DNA of 64,000 nt from Cryptomeria japonica (lineage: Eukaryota > Streptophyta > Pinopsida > Cupressales > Cupressaceae): NCBI RefSeq assembly GCF_030272615.1, contig NC_081409.1, forward strand, positions 25,493,406-25,557,405. The letters are read 5' to 3'. The position numbers and the translations under genes were made by a program. Shown here in pieces: positions 10,115 through 20,210 of the stretch. The notes under the pieces were generated by a model that was given only the letters and a program-made list of their open reading frames with translations, made no database searches and had not been told where the DNA came from. Within the stretch, counting starts at the first letter, position 1, and each line of letters opens with the position of its first letter.

Positions 10115-11703
10115 TCGCTCCTGTCCCTCAGTGAAGGACAGGAGCTCAATCTCAAATATCTCATCATTCTTGCAGAGTCCAGACAAATTTTACGTTTGAA
10201 GTGATGGAGAACGGCGAGATCTTTCCATTGAATATAAATTGAAGATTTTCATGAGCACAGAAATGCCTCCAGGAGGAAAGATCGCTCCTGTCCCTCAGTG
10301 AAGGACCGGAGCTACAAATTCAATTTCGCCTTGTCCTTGCAAGATTTTGATGACTTAATGATTTGAGGACGTCCAAAGGAAGATGCTTTGCCAAATGAAT
10401 ATAATTTGATATGCAAAAACGAAGGAGAATGACCTATATTGACCATATCGCTCCTGTCCCTCTCCAAGGGACCAGGGCGAGGTACCTTGTAGCTCTCGTC
10501 CCTCTCCCAGGGACCAGAGCGATTTCCTTCATTTTGCAAAATCCAGACAAAGGTCAAGGCAAGTTTACGTTCAAAAACAAGGAAAAACATGAGATAAATG
10601 CGTTGAATATAAATTGAAGATTTTTGGGACGTCCATAACAGTGCTAATTGCCTAAATCGCTCCTGTCCCTCAGTGAAGGACCGGAGCTACAAATCCAATT
10701 TTGCTTTGTCCTTGCAAGATTTTAACGTCTTGACGATGTGAGAAGGTCCAAAGAGGTACATTTTATCAAATGAATATAACTTGAAGTGCTGTCGGGGAGA
10801 TCAACAGGGTAGCAAGTCCGGCTTGAGTGAGGTCCTGATCCTGAAATTTGGCTAAGTCTGGAATGTCCTGATCTTGAAATTTGACTAAGTCTGGAAACTG
10901 AAAAACCTCCAAAAACTAGATTTTGCAATATAACTCCTGGAGGTCTGAAACCACTCTCAAACATCCTGAAAGTATATATGGAATATAACTTAAAGTATAA
11001 GAAAGAAGAAACATAGAAGGAAATGTCACTTATACTTAAATGTTATATTCCATTAAAATTGTCCTGATCGAGAGTGCGAAAAGTCAAATTTCGCTCGTGT
11101 CCTTCTCCAAGGGTCCAGAGCGAAATGCGCTCGTGTCCCTCTCCAAGGGACCAAGGCGAATCGCTCGTGTCCCTCACCAAGGGACCAGAGCGAAAATGCT
11201 TAGTTGAGCCATTCCTGACCTTGTTTGGACGAATCGAGACATCAAAGGCATGGTGAAGGACGAAATGAGCATGATAGAACATCCAGACTTGATCAAAAAA
11301 CAATGAAATGATGAAGTTTTGCCTAGAGGGTCAAATTCGCTCCTGTCCCTCACTGAAGGACCAGAGCGAAGTTCTTCATAAGGTACGATCTGGGCAAAGA
11401 TCAAGCAAACTTTTATGTTCGAAGGCAAGAAAGGAGGTCAATCGAACCCGTTGAAGACAAATTGAAGATTATCAAACGTCAACAAAGGACCAAAATGCTT
11501 AAGTTCGCTCCTGTCCCTCAGGAAGGGACCAGAGCGATTTTTGTTGTAGATGATTTTCTCGCCAAATTTCAACCGATCTCAAGGCATGAATGAATGAAAG
11601 GAGGCATTGCGAATCCGTTGAATATAATTTTCGAAGGTGATGAAGTGAAATGAGGCCCACAAGAGCAAAATCGCTCCTGTCCCTCAGTCAGGGACCAGGG
11701 CGA
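10115..11703. repeat. Palindrome array of copy C
   Basis: Units start near 10115, 10282, 10448, 10491, 10657, 11091, 11128, 11161, 11337, 11505 and 11671. The main spacing is 166-168 bp. Local doublets (10448/10491) and a triplet (11091-11193) depart from it, and there is a 434-bp gap holding the long inverted repeat. Cores read TCGCTCCTGTCCCTC...GGACC(A/G)GAGCGA. The inner stem is GTCC/GGAC here, against GACC/GGTC in copies A and B: a paired change. Confidence 0.9.
10977..11053. repeat. Long inverted repeat in copy C
   Basis: TATGGAATATAACTTAAAG pairs with the later CTTAAATGTTATATTCCAT. It matches the structures at 1442 and 4807 when those are read in the opposite orientation. Confidence 0.85.
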
Positions 11704-12032
11704 TGAGGTACGTATCTTCCCACTTTTTCATTTTGGCGCTTAAAACACATTTTTTAAATTTATTTAAATGCTAGAAAAAATCGATATTTAATTAAAAGCA
11801 TTTAAATAGCGCATGGTATGTATTTATTAATTATTTTTTGCCTTTGTAAAAAAATCGAAATTTATTAATTAAAAATAAAGGCATTTAATAATTAATTATT
11901 AATTTAATAAAAATCAAAAGGGAGCGCTTGGGTTTATTTTGTCAAGGTCGGCCTTTATTATTTATTAAAAAAACGTTTAATTTGCCTTATTAATTATCAA
12001 GTCGGCCTAAGGTGGTAAGTATGAGGTGAGCG

Positions 12033-12039
12033 CTATAAA
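12033..12039 (+). promoter_or_regulatory. Internal TATA box of LTR C
   Basis: GCGCTATAAAGGGAGGG precedes a CT/AC-rich start region (CATTTTCACATCATCATTTTC) and the conserved phrase GCGATTTGAGGA. Copy D has the equivalent GCGCCCTATATAATAAGGG followed by GCGATTTGAGGA on its sense strand. Conservation in two copies supports a real internal promoter upstream of the intron and reading frame. Confidence 0.5.
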
Positions 12040-12460
12040 GGGAGGGTGAAAATCTTCATTTTCACATCATCATTTTCATCTCTTACATGCGATTTGAGGA
12101 AGACAAAGGAGAAATGCGATTTGGAGTATACAAAGGAAGGCGCCAAGATCATTCAAGGGGAGGAGCAAATTTCAAAGGGAGAAGTGCGAAGTTGTGTTCA
12201 AGGAGGTGCGAATTTATATCCAAAGGAAGGCGTTAGTACTATCCAAGGAAGTGCGAATTGTCCAAGGCATTGGAGGACGTCAAAGACATATCAAGGATGG
12301 CGAAATTGCTAACTTGAAGAGGAGATCACGTCCAAGACTTGAAGGGTGGCGAAGTTGATAAGAGGAACGTTCTTTTGAAGATCACATCAAGACTATCGAA
12401 TTTTGATTTTTGCCTAGGCAAATTCCTCATTTTGCATTCTAGAGTTAGCTCTCTAGTGAG

Positions 12461-12667
12461 GTATGGCGATATGGATTTATTGTTTTGATTTTGATTGTTA
12501 ATCGTCATAGCTTAGATTTTGAAATTTTGAAATTTTGAATTCCTAGCTCAAGAGTCATTTTTAGAAAATGATTAATAAAGGACTTATCATTAAGTTTCCT
12601 AAAATTTGCTCTCTAATTTATGTTATGTATTGCAAGATCATGGTACTAATTTTGAAATGTTGTGTAG
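12461..12667 (+). other. Intron-like segment in LTR C
   Basis: The donor context GTGAG|GTATGGCGA and acceptor TGAAATGTTGTGTAG|G are both conserved in copy D (28179 to 27985, sense strand), although the sequence between differs. Predicted length is 207 bp. Downstream, copy C has only a short basic frame (about 12675-12833), where D has about 1,066 codons. Confidence 0.5.
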
Positions 12668-13175
12668 GCATCAAATGAAGGTCTCATCAAGGAAAATCAA
12701 GCCGGATCCAGGACGGTCTTCGCCAGGACGATCAAGCCAAGACAAGGGCGACCTCTTCCAATCCAGCGTTCCAAGGCGAGGTACATCATCCTGCACATCA
12801 AGGACAAAAGGAGTTAGGACAAGAGTTAATTAAAGATAGCCTCTCAACGACATCAAATTGAATATCTAGCAAGCTACAAGTGTCAGATGAGGTGGCGTCC
12901 TAGTCATCACTCCTCCAGTCAATGAAGTCCATCTCAGCATGTCCAGATTCAATGTACTTAACTCATGGAAGGTGGCACAAACTCCGATGTACCTACCCCG
13001 GCTATCCATTGGTCGATTTTTCTAAAAGGGACATGTGTCCAAGCAATACAATTTTATCATTGGTCAAGCATTAAATGTTATGTAATGGTTGTAACAAACC
13101 CTAATTAGGGTTTTCATTGTAAAATCTTGGCCATTGATCTTGAATTGATCTAAGCCATCAAATTGTATTGTGGGC

Positions 13176-13184
13176 ACTATATAA
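13176..13184 (+). promoter_or_regulatory. Terminal TATA box of LTR C
   Basis: GGGCACTATATAAGCCCAG lies about 870 bp before the LTR end and is followed by a GATTAGAGAGAG-type leader, as expected for the start of the LTR's R region. Copy D has TATATATA at 24575-24582 in the equivalent place. Confidence 0.5.
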
Positions 13185-13776
13185 GCCCAGGCATTTCATT
13201 TTGTAAAAAAGAATTTTAGATGATTAGAGAGAGTTGTAAATAGTTGGAAGAGTTAGAATATAGTTGATAGAATAGCAATTAGAGTAGAATAGGAGGACAA
13301 GGCAAGAAATTGTTGCCATTGATTGTAAACAAACTCCATTTTCATTGAAGTAATGGTGAAATATGTCGTTTTCTTGCAATTTGCATGGTTTCTTGTTGAG
13401 TCTTCAATCTTAGATGGTAGATAATTAGATGAATGGAGGAAATGTGCTTGATTGATGGTGGAATTCGTACATCCATACTACTAGCAGTTTGTTGATTGCA
13501 GACTTGCCTTGCGTAGTCAACTGGAATCATTCAGCCTAAGCTCAATTTCAATTTGTCGCCTCTTCATTGATATGCATCAACTTGGATGGTATCTATGCCT
13601 GCGGTGATGATTTGAACATCATAAAGCCCCCTTAGAAGATCGCACTAGTCTTGTGTAGATGTTCCATTGATGTCAAAACAAGATCTAGTTAGAGTTTCAT
13701 CAAAAGGTCAAGTCATTGCTCCTACATTCTTAGTATTAGGATTAGATCCTCTCTTCGCCCTTATCCTTTTTCCATT

Positions 13777-13795
13777 TTTTTTTTTTTTTTTTTTT
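13777..13795. repeat. Poly-T run
   Basis: About 20 consecutive T within the U5-like tail of LTR C. Confidence 0.8.
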
Positions 13796-15961
13796 AATCT
13801 AAGTTAGTAAGAGCCTGTGTCCAGCAAAGCAGATCGGAAGTTCAATGTAAGTCCCCTTGTGATTCCAGCAAATCACATCATACCACTGGAGCTTGTCCAC
13901 ACGTGGAGACCCCACTAAAAGAACCTTGGAGTCTACCTAACTGATCCTTTACGCGAATCTTCAGCAGTTAGAGACTATTTTCTCAAGAGAGGATAAGATG
14001 CCTAATGGTATTTTATTCTGTGTATGATCGTGTACAAAAAACACGTCAACAGAACCCTACACCTTTTGATCACCGAGAACCCAAACTGGGAGGGTGAAAG
14101 CATACGGTAGCATGGGATTGTTAGTTGCAAACCGCTGAAGTACTGATTACAATATTGGGCGGCAACCCAGCCCCTTCCGCTTGTCCAGCGGGTAAACAAG
14201 ATACTTGGCGGTAAACCAGCCAAGGGAACAAAGAGCACACTCAACACGAATCACTCTACCGCAATTTTTCAGCAAGAGGACTGAATACACATAACAAAAC
14301 TCAACTTGACCACTTATGCAGCGAGAGGACCATTACAAACAAAATATCACTCGACCGCTTATGCAGCGGGAGGACTAAGCTACCAACTGAAATTAAAACA
14401 CTAAGGCGGTGGGGATTACAATGAGCACTTCAAGTTCAATAATAGAGGTTAGTATTACTAACCAATGATACAAAGATGGTTACAATGAAGTACTACAAGC
14501 TTATAACAATAAACTATAGCTGCTTTTAAGCCAAAAACATAAAATAACAAGTCTGATATAAAATACCAGCAACTCCAGAACTGGACCAGCAACACTGATA
14601 TGCACACAACTCCGAAACAGCTCCAAAATGCACACGAACAGAGGCAAACCACAGATAAGACCAAGGCAAACAAGCAAGGAACTCGAACCAACACCAAAAT
14701 CACCACACAAGGACAGCACGCAAACCGAGGCAGCCCCAGAAATGTACGCCCAGCTAGGAGGTATGATTTGCAATTAAAAATTCAACCCAGCATCAAATCC
14801 CACGCCCTTCCAGATGAATGTCACCTCTCCAAGACGCTTCCAATGAGCCTCTACCCAGAAGAAACAGATGCTCAGGCAGAGAGCTATGAACAGAAATCCG
14901 CTTCAGCCACTCCAAAACCAGCAACACAGGAAACACACCAAACTCAAAAAATTGAAAATCCACACACCAAAATTCACTCGCAGACACACTGATCAGCTAG
15001 GTACTGTACTGCAAGTACGAAACTGTGCAAGCTAGGAAGCCTCAACTCCGAAGCTCATATTCGCTCACCATTTCGGCAACATAACAATTTAATTTCTTCA
15101 TATCCCCAAAATGAGAGCCCAAGGCTCTTATTTATAACATTTGCTCCACCAAATTCAAATTCAACTGCTCCCAAATTCGCCCAAAGCAAATTACATTTCA
15201 TTTTATTTCAAAATGGCGTTGCATTTCCATTTCATTTCACCACATGGGTGCCCAAGGAGAAATTCGCACCATCTAGACAAGTTCGCCCATTTGCAAGGTC
15301 CACAATTGACGACTTAAAACATTATTTCAGTAAGGCGCCCAACTTAGGAGAGCAATAAAATCATTTAAATAAAACATGCTTTATATCTCCAAAGTTGTCC
15401 AAATAACAATTAAATATTAACTTTCCAAAGTCGTCCAAATAATAATTAAATATTAACTTTAGAATGCAGTGTTAATATTTAATAAATAATTTTGCAAGCC
15501 AAATACTAATCAATACCAACTGGATTGAGGATTGAAGTGCTGAACCAACAGCTAGACTGAACTGGAGTTCTGAACTGCCCTACTAAAATAGAACTGCCAG
15601 AAATGGCACTTACTAAAAATAGTAAGTCCCAAAAACAACTCCAAACAACCTGTTTTTCGAACTGTGCGAAGAAGCTCGGAGAACTTAGAATAGTCTCAAA
15701 ACCCTAACAGCTACCACCAACTTACTAAATATAGTAAGTTTTGCAAAGTCCCCTGAATTGATTGTATGTCATACCACTGCGAAGCTTACTAAAAACCCAG
15801 AAGGAAACCTTGATTCATTCTACCAAACTCCAACTGCTTCCCACTCAAAATCCTCCCGAAAGATGGAAACCCTAATTTTGCCAAAAATAGCCTACGGGCC
15901 TCTTGAATAGGCTATTCTTCACCAGGAGTGATCACTGGCTGGAAGGGGACATTATAGGAGG

Positions 15962-16646
15962 CTCATTTTAACAAGGATGCAGGTCATATTAAGTGGAAAA
16001 GACCCTTGGCGGTGTTGCAAACTTTTTTTTTTCACATCTCAAGTCAAATGTCAACAAATACATCATGTGCAATAGCCAACTCGGTCAACAAAATGCAAGG
16101 ATTGTACACACTACACACCTTTGCCAATTTCAAAAAGACCATTGAAAAACAATTCCATGCATTTTCTCTCAAGCTACCCTATAATTAAACATAGTAATGA
16201 TTGTGTTTTTTTAGAGATTGACGAGTTACTAAAAACAACAATTTTGGTTCCCTGCAAGAAAACTATCACATCTCCACAAACGATCACCTATGTTTTCAGC
16301 ATGTTTGAATCCATTTTGGAATTCCTAAAGCAGTCCTTTCAAATATACCAATTTTTTGAGCAATTTCTAGAAAGTACTTTGGTCTATGCTAGATACAAAG
16401 TGATTGATAGATAGAAGTGATTGATAGGATGATAGTGCATCTTCTCAAAATATACAATTGTCACATTCCTCATATGAGTGGAAAAGTGAAATAAAATAAC
16501 AAAAAAAGGGGGAAGAGAAACAAACTAAAGGGTGACGATACACCTACCAATTGCCATATTGAAGAAGGCGAACTTAATTGTGGAGCAGCAACAAAATGCT
16601 ATTTAGGAGACCACAAATTTAATTAGGGAATGGCAACCAAGAGAGT
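15962..16646 (+). pseudogene. Gypsy element I integrase core, broken
   Basis: Directly after the GGAGG duplication of LTR E, the interrupted Gypsy pol continues. In shifting frames between about 16070 and 16425 it reads MQGLYTLH, SNDCVFLEIDELLKTT, LVPCKKTITSPQT, IHFGIPKAVLSN and KVLWSMLDTK. These correspond to the integrase catalytic-core block of plant Gypsy elements (the segments around the first two acidic residues). Stops and frameshifts are many. An A/G-rich run at about 16502-16520 could be a polypurine tract, but no matching 3' LTR was recognised. Confidence 0.6.
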
Positions 16647-16820
16647 TGAAGGTGTCATTATTAAAATAATGTGATGTTTCTTTAACAATCATCTTAGTTA
16701 GTTGAGTTAGTTTCAAATTTTGGCTTCTTTTTACGCTTGTTTTGTTTAGAAACATCGTAATGTAATATCCTATATATTGTAAACTCCGTTTTCATTATTA
16801 AATATACAATTACTATTACA
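16647..16820 (+). mobile_element. Ty1/Copia 5' LTR, approximate start
   Basis: The sequence ends TATTACA at 16820, directly before a canonical primer-binding site. It contains TAATATCCTATATATTG and a TATA-like stretch. The start at TGAAGGTGTC is a guess. It shares TCATCTTAGTTAGTTG with the inverted Copia LTR pair at 32534-32872. Confidence 0.55.
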
Positions 16821-16835
16821 TGGTATCAGAGCGGG
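16821..16835 (+). other. Copia primer-binding site
   Basis: TGGTATCAGAGCGGG, the standard initiator-Met tRNA complement, lies directly at the end of the LTR. Confidence 0.9.
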
Positions 16836-17524
16836 TCGATGCGGTTCTTTAAAGTTTGGTGAATTTTTTAATAAAAATTCGAGGCCTCTTCCTATAATGT
16901 TTTTCCAGAAATTTTTTAATCATTTTTTTATGCAAAAAAAAAATGTTGTAGTCTATGCAATTTTTCAAGGGTTTTCTAAAGGTATTTGATGTCGTTTCGA
17001 AAAAATCGTGGCCATTTTTTCGCAGTTGTATTTTCTACACAACATGCATTCTATTGTGTTTTTTGGGCCCAACCCAGTTTGTTTTTTAGTTTTTTTTGGC
17101 ACGATCTGGTCCGTTTTTTGCTGGGCAATTTTTTGTATCTAGTTGGCGTTTTGAATATAGTCAGTGTCTTGTATCTAGGCGGCATTTTTTTCCTCGCCTA
17201 AGTGTTTATTTCTATCCACTCATGAATTTTATGTCTAGCCACAAGCATTTTGTATGCCAAAATCTTGCATTTTTTCTTCTCTTCTGCTTGTGCTGAGTTC
17301 TATGAAAATCATGCAAAAAAAATTTCAAGGTTTTGGTCGCGTTTTCACGGGATTGTTTTTCTTCCTCTCACACGGCCTGTTTTTCTAAGCATCCGACTGC
17401 TGCGACCAACGGATTTCTGCCCATGCAACAACAGAAATTCATATTTTCCTGGGGTTTTAAGTTTTTGCATTATTTTTTCAAAAAAAGTGTGGATCTCACT
17501 GCAGCCTAGGGCTTCAGTTTTGTT
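16836..17524 (+). other. Copia leader, T-rich, no gene
   Basis: Low-complexity T-rich leader with runs such as TTTTTTCG and TTTTTTTGGC. gag, protease and integrase are absent; the sequence passes straight into reverse transcriptase near 17525, marking a deletion or recombination junction. Confidence 0.55.
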
Positions 17525-18958
17525 GTCTGCAGATTTGTTTCACAAATTAAACATAATGCTGATGGTAGTATTGAAAAATATAAGGCTAAATTTGTAGCTC
17601 ATGGTTTTTCTCAAAAGGAAGGCATAGACTATGAAGAAACATTTGCTCTTGTTGCTAGATATACTTCTATTAGAACTATAATAGCTATTGCTGCTGCTAG
17701 AGGTTGGAAGCTACATCAGATGGATGTTAAGACTACCTTCCTTAATGGTGTCATTGAGGAAGAGGTCTATATTGAACAACCTGAGGGTTATGAGATTCAG
17801 GATAGAATAACTCATGTGTGCAGGTTGAAGAAAGCTCTGTATGGCTTCAAACAGGCTCCTCGTGCTTGGTATGAAAGAATTGATAAATACTTGTTGAGTT
17901 TAGGTTTTTGTAAAAATGATGCTGACTCTAACATCTACTTTAAGTTATCCAATAATGAAATGCTAATTCTAGTTCTATATGTGGATGATTTATTTCTTAC
18001 TGGTAAAGATGAACTTATCCTTAGATGTAAGAAAGAACTAGCTTCAGAATTTGAAATGAAAGACTTAGGTCTAATGCATTATTTTCTAGGTCTAGAAGTA
18101 TGGCAAAGATCTAACGAAATTTTTCTAAGTCAAGGAAAATATACTATTGATATTTTGAAAAGATTTAGAATGATGGATTGTAAACCTATGTCTACTCCTA
18201 TGGAATCTAACTTAAAGAAGTTAAGTGTTTCTGCAGCTAACTCGGATTTTGTAGATCCATCAGAGTACAAGCAGTTGATTGGATCGCTGATGTATCTAGT
18301 TAACACTAGACAAGACATATGCTTTGCAGTGAATGCTCTCAGCCAGTTCATGAGCATGCCCAAACATGTTCATCTTATTGCAGCCAAGCATATCCTAAGA
18401 TACTTGCGAGGCACAGTTGATTATGGGCTAAAGTATCCACTTAACACTTCAATAACCTTGGAAGGTTATTCAGATGCAGATTGGGCTGGAAGCGTCAAAG
18501 ACAGGAAAAGCACTTCCGGCATTTGCTTCAGCTTAGGATCTGCAGTGATCTCTTGGGCTTGCAGAAAACAATCCTCAATGGCACTAAGTACTGCTGAAGC
18601 TGAGTATATTGCAACAAGTGTAGCTTCTAGGGAAGCAGTATGGCTTCGTAAGCTTCTTGTTGGGCTGTTTGGTTAGCCTTGGGATCCTACAGTTATTCAT
18701 TGTGATAATCAGAGTTGTATCAAAATGTCTATCAATCCAATGTTTCATGACAAGTCAAAACATGTGGAAACTCATTATCATTTCATTCGGGATATGGTGC
18801 AAAGAGGCACCATTCAAATGAAATATGTCAGCACTAATGAGCAGGTTGCAGATATTCTTACCAAGCCTCTATCCAAAGTGAAGTTTGTGTACTTCAGGGA
18901 CAGACTCGGTGTTGTGGAAAATGAAACCCTGATTGAGAGGGAGTCTCAACCTCAGTGA
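17525..18958 (+). pseudogene. Ty1/Copia RT-RNase H, near-intact with one stop
   Basis: A single frame holds the Copia polyprotein's reverse transcriptase and RNase H. It opens with HNADGSIEKYKAKFVAHGFS, then WKLHQMDVKTTFLNG, KALYGFKQAPRAWY, the catalytic LYVDDLF, MKDLGLMHYFLGLEV, then RNase H blocks EGYSDADWAGS, RKSTSGICF, LSTAEAEYIA, HCDNQSCI and ADILTKPL. The only break is TAG at 18674-18676, between WLRKLLVGLFG and PWDPTVIHCD, probably a former CAG; the same frame continues to TGA at 18956-18958. gag, protease and integrase are missing upstream. Downstream lie tandem hairpins, a PPT and a 3' LTR. The near-intact frame suggests fairly recent loss of activity. Confidence 0.92.
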
Positions 18959-18977
18959 TACATTGTGTTGTATCAAA

Positions 18978-19235
18978 CCACCCTCTGCGGGCAATGTAAG
19001 GTGGTATTGTAATCTTCTCAGGGAGAAGTGTAATTGTTAACCATCCTCTGCGAGCAATGTAAGATGGTATTTTGATCTTCTCAGGGAGAAGTGTAATTGT
19101 TAACCATCCTCTGCGAGCAATGTAAGATGGTATTGTAATCTTCTCAGGGAGAAGTGTAATTGTTAACCATCCTCTGCGGGCAATGTAAGATGGTAGAAAA
19201 GATCCTCTCCACCCTCTGCGGGCAATGTAAGGTGG
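18978..19235 (+). repeat. 63-bp tandem repeats with a covarying hairpin
   Basis: Units start at 18978, 19041, 19104 and 19167 (exact 63-bp period), with a fifth hairpin at 19210. Each begins with a stem: CCACC...GGTGG in the first and fifth, CCATC...GATGG in the second to fourth, with loop CTCTGCGNGCAATGTAA. The remainder carries CTTCTCAGGGAGAAG, itself a palindrome. Because 63 is a multiple of three, the minus strand is open through the array; that reading is a by-product. Confidence 0.92.
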
Positions 19236-19335
19236 ATCCAGTCTATGCTTGTGTGCGAGCTGGAAGATTATATTATGTAGTTCCATTCTTTGCTTATGTG
19301 CAAGATGGAAGATTATGATTATGATTCTCCTCCCT

Positions 19336-19348
19336 AATTAAGAGGGAG
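19336..19348 (+). other. Copia polypurine tract
   Basis: AATTAAGAGGGAG lies immediately before the 3' LTR start TGTTGTTTG. The other Copia element has CTAAGAGGAAG before TGTTGTTG at 23391. Confidence 0.75.
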
Positions 19349-20210
19349 TGTTGTTTGTAATTAGGGATGGCGGATTCCAATTGCCTTAGGCAACATTGGA
19401 ATCCGCCTAAGGGTCTGGTCCCTCTTCTAGCGTGTAGGGCTGGGCCCTATACCTCACGACACATCTTTAAGAACCCCCACGCTACACCACGCCACATGCA
19501 AAGGTCCAACCCTATAAACAATGCATTTCAGATTAAAGGGAAAATAATGTAAATTAAAGGATAAGCCGACATATATGGACAATGCACCATATAAATAAAG
19601 ATACTTCTCACCTCAATCAAACACATTCATCCTTCATTTATTCCATGTGAAATATATATGTGTCTACCATTGCGAGTTAAAGGAGGGAGATTATATCTGC
19701 CATTAGAGCGAAATACCTCAGTTATATCAGCGAACTACTTCTACCAGTAAAAGTGTGAAATTCATTCATGAGAAGAGCAAACTAAGGTTGGAGGAGAGCA
19801 AACTAAAGTTGCAGTCCATCAAAGAGCAGACTTCATACATTACAGACCTAGGGTTTGGACCTGATTGCTGTTGGAAGGGTTAAAAGTGCAAATGTGACTA
19901 CTTGATACTTGTGAAAGTGCAGTCTTGTGGAAGACATTATCAGTCCTAAGTACAATCACCTTCAAGTACTTGAGATAAGTGTTGTAACCTTCATATGAAC
20001 ATAATTCATAATCAGATTTGAGGATCTTTTCTGGCTAGGTTTTTCCTCCTAGGAGGTTTTCCCGGGGTAACCGTGTCTTGTTCTTATTTTGTTCCTTTCT
20101 TTGTTATGTTTAAATCTGGAAAACTACAAACCCTTCATTTAATCAATTTAGTTAGTAATTAAATTCTGATTTTCTGAGTTTAGATTAATCTGAAAGTGCT
20201 AAAATTAACA
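19349..20210 (+). mobile_element. Copia 3' LTR
   Basis: Starts TGTTGTTTGTAATTAGGG after the PPT and ends GCTAAAATTAACA (862 bp). Toward its end it carries TTTTTCCTCCTAGGAGGTTT, a block shared with the LTRs at 21644 and 23391. It does not resemble the LTR at 16647-16820, so the two ends of this Copia region come from different families. Confidence 0.8.

Larger units (their letters stand above)
9670..14051 (+). mobile_element. Palindromic LTR copy C, complete, with target duplication
   Basis: Begins TGTTGTGACG at 9670 and ends CACGTCAACA at 14051. GAACC is duplicated exactly at 9665-9669 and 14052-14056, so both ends of a 4,382-bp unit are defined. Order inside: terminal palindrome (about 9694-9710), palindrome array (10115-11703), inverted repeat (10977-11053), AT-rich zone, TATA box (12033), intron-like segment (12461-12667), short basic frame, a second TATA box (13176) and an R/U5-like tail. 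No PBS, PPT or internal second LTR is seen, so it behaves as a solo LTR. It sits inside LTR E, so it is younger than E. Confidence 0.9.
9567..15956 (-). mobile_element. Solo LTR E, split by LTR C
   Basis: Left end TGTAATATCCCC at 9567; right end GGGGACATTATA at 15956. The ends are mutual inverted repeats, with the outer CA now TA. Five-base target duplications GGAGG flank it at 9562-9566 and 15957-15961. Removing the nested LTR C and its duplicated GAACC leaves about 2.0 kb. A TTATTTATAAC stretch at 15128-15138 gives a TATA box on the minus strand, setting the orientation. Inside 14057-15956 are short repeated words (AACTTACTAAA, GCAGCGGGAGGAC) and no gene. It lies within the pol region of Gypsy element I and is a solo LTR because no PBS, PPT or second LTR is present. 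Confidence 0.85.

Noticed and set aside
14458-14992. Overlapping frames on both strands in LTR E
   Set aside because: Open by composition only; no motif, and located in a solo LTR.
18894-19286. 130-residue minus-strand frame with repeats (PSYIARRGW)
   Set aside because: Produced by the 63-bp tandem repeat (a multiple of three) overlapping the end of Copia pol on the other strand.
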